A stretch of DNA of 64,000 nt. It comes from Streptococcus suis (GTDB lineage: Bacteria > Bacillota > Bacilli > Lactobacillales > Streptococcaceae). Below are positions 62,464 to 64,000 of this stretch, in pieces; position 1 is the stretch's first letter; each line of letters begins with the position of its first letter. The notes beneath the pieces were generated by a model, which did not search any database, was not told the DNA's origin, and was given only the letters and a program-made list of their open reading frames with translations. Location of the stretch: positions 1,116,001 through 1,180,000 of the forward strand of contig CP102145.1 of NCBI GenBank assembly GCA_024583055.1. The letters are read 5' to 3'. The position numbers and the translations under genes are program-made.

Positions 62464-63948
62464 TTATACTCCCAAATAACGCTCGACTTCGACCTGCATA
62501 TCCGCTGCTGCAACGATTGTTGTGTGGCGGACAGGAGCTATTTCTAAGCCGTCCACCGCCGGTGGCAAGGCAACACCTGAAATTTCATGGAGTTTAGCCA
62601 GCGCCTCAAAGTCTGATAGACCTGTTTCCCCTGTCACAGACTGGACTGCCACAACTGGGAACTTGTAAGGACTAGCTGTAGAGGCGATAACTGTCGGTGT
62701 CTGGTCGCCTGTTTTCTCCACATACTTCTTATAGACAGCGGAGGCAACAGCCGTGTGTGGGTCCTCGATATAGTCTGACTCTTCATAAACACGCTTGATT
62801 TCCGTCGCAGCCTCCTCTTCCGTCGCAAAGGCGGCATCAAAGAGAGATAGGATAGACGCGTCAGCCCCTTGGATGTCATACTGGCCATCTGCCGCCAAAC
62901 GATCCATAAGCTCAGCTGTTTTTGCTGCATCATTTCCAAAGAGATGGAAAATCAGGCGCTCCAAGTTAGACGACACCAGGATGTCCATGGACGGGCTAGT
63001 CGTCACGCGGAAGGTGCGTTTCTTGTCGTAAACGCCGGTCGTGAAGAAATCAGTCAGGACATTGTTGTCGTTGGACGCACAAATCAGTTTGTTAATCGGC
63101 AGGCCAATTCGCTGGGCATAGTAGGCAGCCAGGATGTTTCCGAAGTTACCAGTCGGTACAGTAAAGTTGACCTTGTCGCCAGCCGCAATCTCGCCAGTCT
63201 TGACCAGCTGAGCGTAGGCGTAGACATAGTAGACAATCTGTGGCACCAGACGGCCGATGTTCATAGAGTTGGCTGATGAAAATTGTAGCTTCTTAGCTGC
63301 TAATTTGGCACGGAGGGCCTCATCGTTGAACATATGTTTGACATTTGTCTGGGCATCATCAAAATTACCGTCAATAGCTACAACGTGAGTATTATCACCA
63401 GTCTGGGTCGTCATCTGCAGCTCTTGCACCTTGGAAACACCGTCACGTGGATAAAAGACCACAATACGGGTGCCAGGCACATCCGCAAAACCTGCCATGG
63501 CCGCCTTCCCAGTATCGCCAGAAGTCGCGGTCAGGATGACAATTTCATTTTCCAGACCATGCTTTTTGGCGGCTGTCGTCATCAGATAAGGCAGGATAGA
63601 CAGAGCCATATCCTTAAAGGCAATGGTCGAACCACGGAAGAGCTCCAGGTTGTATTGGCCCTTTAGTTTTACCACTGGGGCAATGGCTGGCGTGTCAAAC
63701 TTGCTGTCGTAGGCATTGGTGATACAGTAATCCAGCTCAGCTGCGGTAAAATCATCCAAGAAAGCCGACAAAATCAGCTTAGCCACTTCTTGGTAGGAAG
63801 CGTCCTTGAGCTGGTCAAAATTCAAGTCAACTGCTGGTGCAGAAAGCGGTGTAAAGAGACCACCGTCTGTCGCCAAGCCCTGCAAGATAGCCTGGCTGGC
63901 AGAAACACGGTTGTTAGCATCGCGGGTGGATTGGTAAACTAAAGTCAT
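62464..63948 (-). CDS. thrC: Threonine synthase
   Basis: The 494-residue PLP enzyme of fold type II has the lysine loop ELFRGSTIAFKDMALSILPYLM (about 103-124), ATSGDTGKAAMAGFAD (about 141-156) and the phosphate-binding PTGNFGNILAAYYA. It converts O-phosphohomoserine to threonine. GAGG lies ten bases before the ATG. The length fits the long bacterial/yeast-type subgroup. Confidence 0.97.
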   Translation of the reverse strand: MTLVYQSTRDANNRVSASQAILQGLATDGGLFTPLSAPAVDLNFDQLKDASYQEVAKLILSAFLDDFTAAELDYCITNAYDSKFDTPAIAPVVKLKGQYNLELFRGSTIAFKDMALSILPYLMTTAAKKHGLENEIVILTATSGDTGKAAMAGFADVPGTRIVVFYPRDGVSKVQELQMTTQTGDNTHVVAIDGNFDDAQTNVKHMFNDEALRAKLAAKKLQFSSANSMNIGRLVPQIVYYVYAYAQLVKTGEIAAGDKVNFTVPTGNFGNILAAYYAQRIGLPINKLICASNDNNVLTDFFTTGVYDKKRTFRVTTSPSMDILVSSNLERLIFHLFGNDAAKTAELMDRLAADGQYDIQGADASILSLFDAAFATEEEAATEIKRVYEESDYIEDPHTAVASAVYKKYVEKTGDQTPTVIASTASPYKFPVVAVQSVTGETGLSDFEALAKLHEISGVALPPAVDGLEIAPVRHTTIVAAADMQVEVERYLGV

Positions 63949-64000
63949 GGGCGAATATCCTCTAAAAATCTATTTCCCCTATTCTACCATAAATTGACAG

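Overview
The window looks like the chromosome of a streptococcus, most plausibly Streptococcus suis or a close relative. It is a low-to-moderate GC Gram-positive genome with a mevalonate operon (mvaK1-mvaD-mvaK2-fni), an hrcA-grpE-dnaK-dnaJ stress locus with CIRCE sites, rplM-rpsI with an L13-type leader, PerR beside a PmtA-type metal exporter, an Rgg-type regulator, BOX-like repeats and an ISL3-family insertion sequence. Species assignment is inference from gene content.

Layout. (1) 1-7480 is the right-hand part of an integrative element inserted at the 3' end of rpsI. From the left it holds a truncated DUF4145 gene and an adenine-methylase-like gene (minus strand), an unknown acidic protein, a long structured non-coding stretch, an unusual tyrosine recombinase, a possible OB-fold protein, a putative replication initiator, an excisionase and an integrase next to rpsI. 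Its left end lies outside the window. (2) 7480-25950 is core genome: rplM-rpsI, an rlmB-NYN-degV group, a PASTA/SH3 membrane protein, an aromatic-acid-exporter-like protein, msmK, tig, an Rrf2-regulated oxidoreductase/hydrolase pair, a truA-thiD-ECF operon, and perR-pmtA with three PerR boxes. (3) 26005-31217 is a two-gene restriction-modification-like cassette: a helicase with an N-terminal GIY-YIG-like domain and an Eco57I-type methyltransferase carrying an in-frame 15-bp tandem repeat. (4) 31340-37330 holds a DUF2975/HTH pair, a small oxidoreductase, an amino-acid ABC transporter without its ATPase, an amidase and a lipoate/octanoate transferase. (5) 37550-43350 is the chaperone locus, with a GNAT gene between grpE and dnaK and two related hairpin repeats in its spacers. 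(6) 43418-50014 holds a PadR/DUF2812 operon, an Rgg regulator with a small secreted acidic peptide and a divergent ABC transporter, a phosphatase, a PFL/DUF711 protein and an ACT protein. (7) 50435-55378 holds a heterodimeric ABC exporter whose terminator is abutted by an ISL3 element with an 8-bp target duplication. (8) 55483-63948 holds the mevalonate operon, an HTH/lipoprotein pair flanked by duplicated hairpins, a MATE exporter and thrC.

Regulation is unusually readable here: CIRCE, PerR boxes, a cre site, probable Rrf2, PadR and HTH operators, an L13 leader and many rho-independent terminators. A roughly 280-bp intergenic repeat with terminal inverted repeats occurs in two near-full copies (32884-33161 and, inverted, 62170-62450) plus diverged or partial copies. 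I saw no tRNA, rRNA or CRISPR array.
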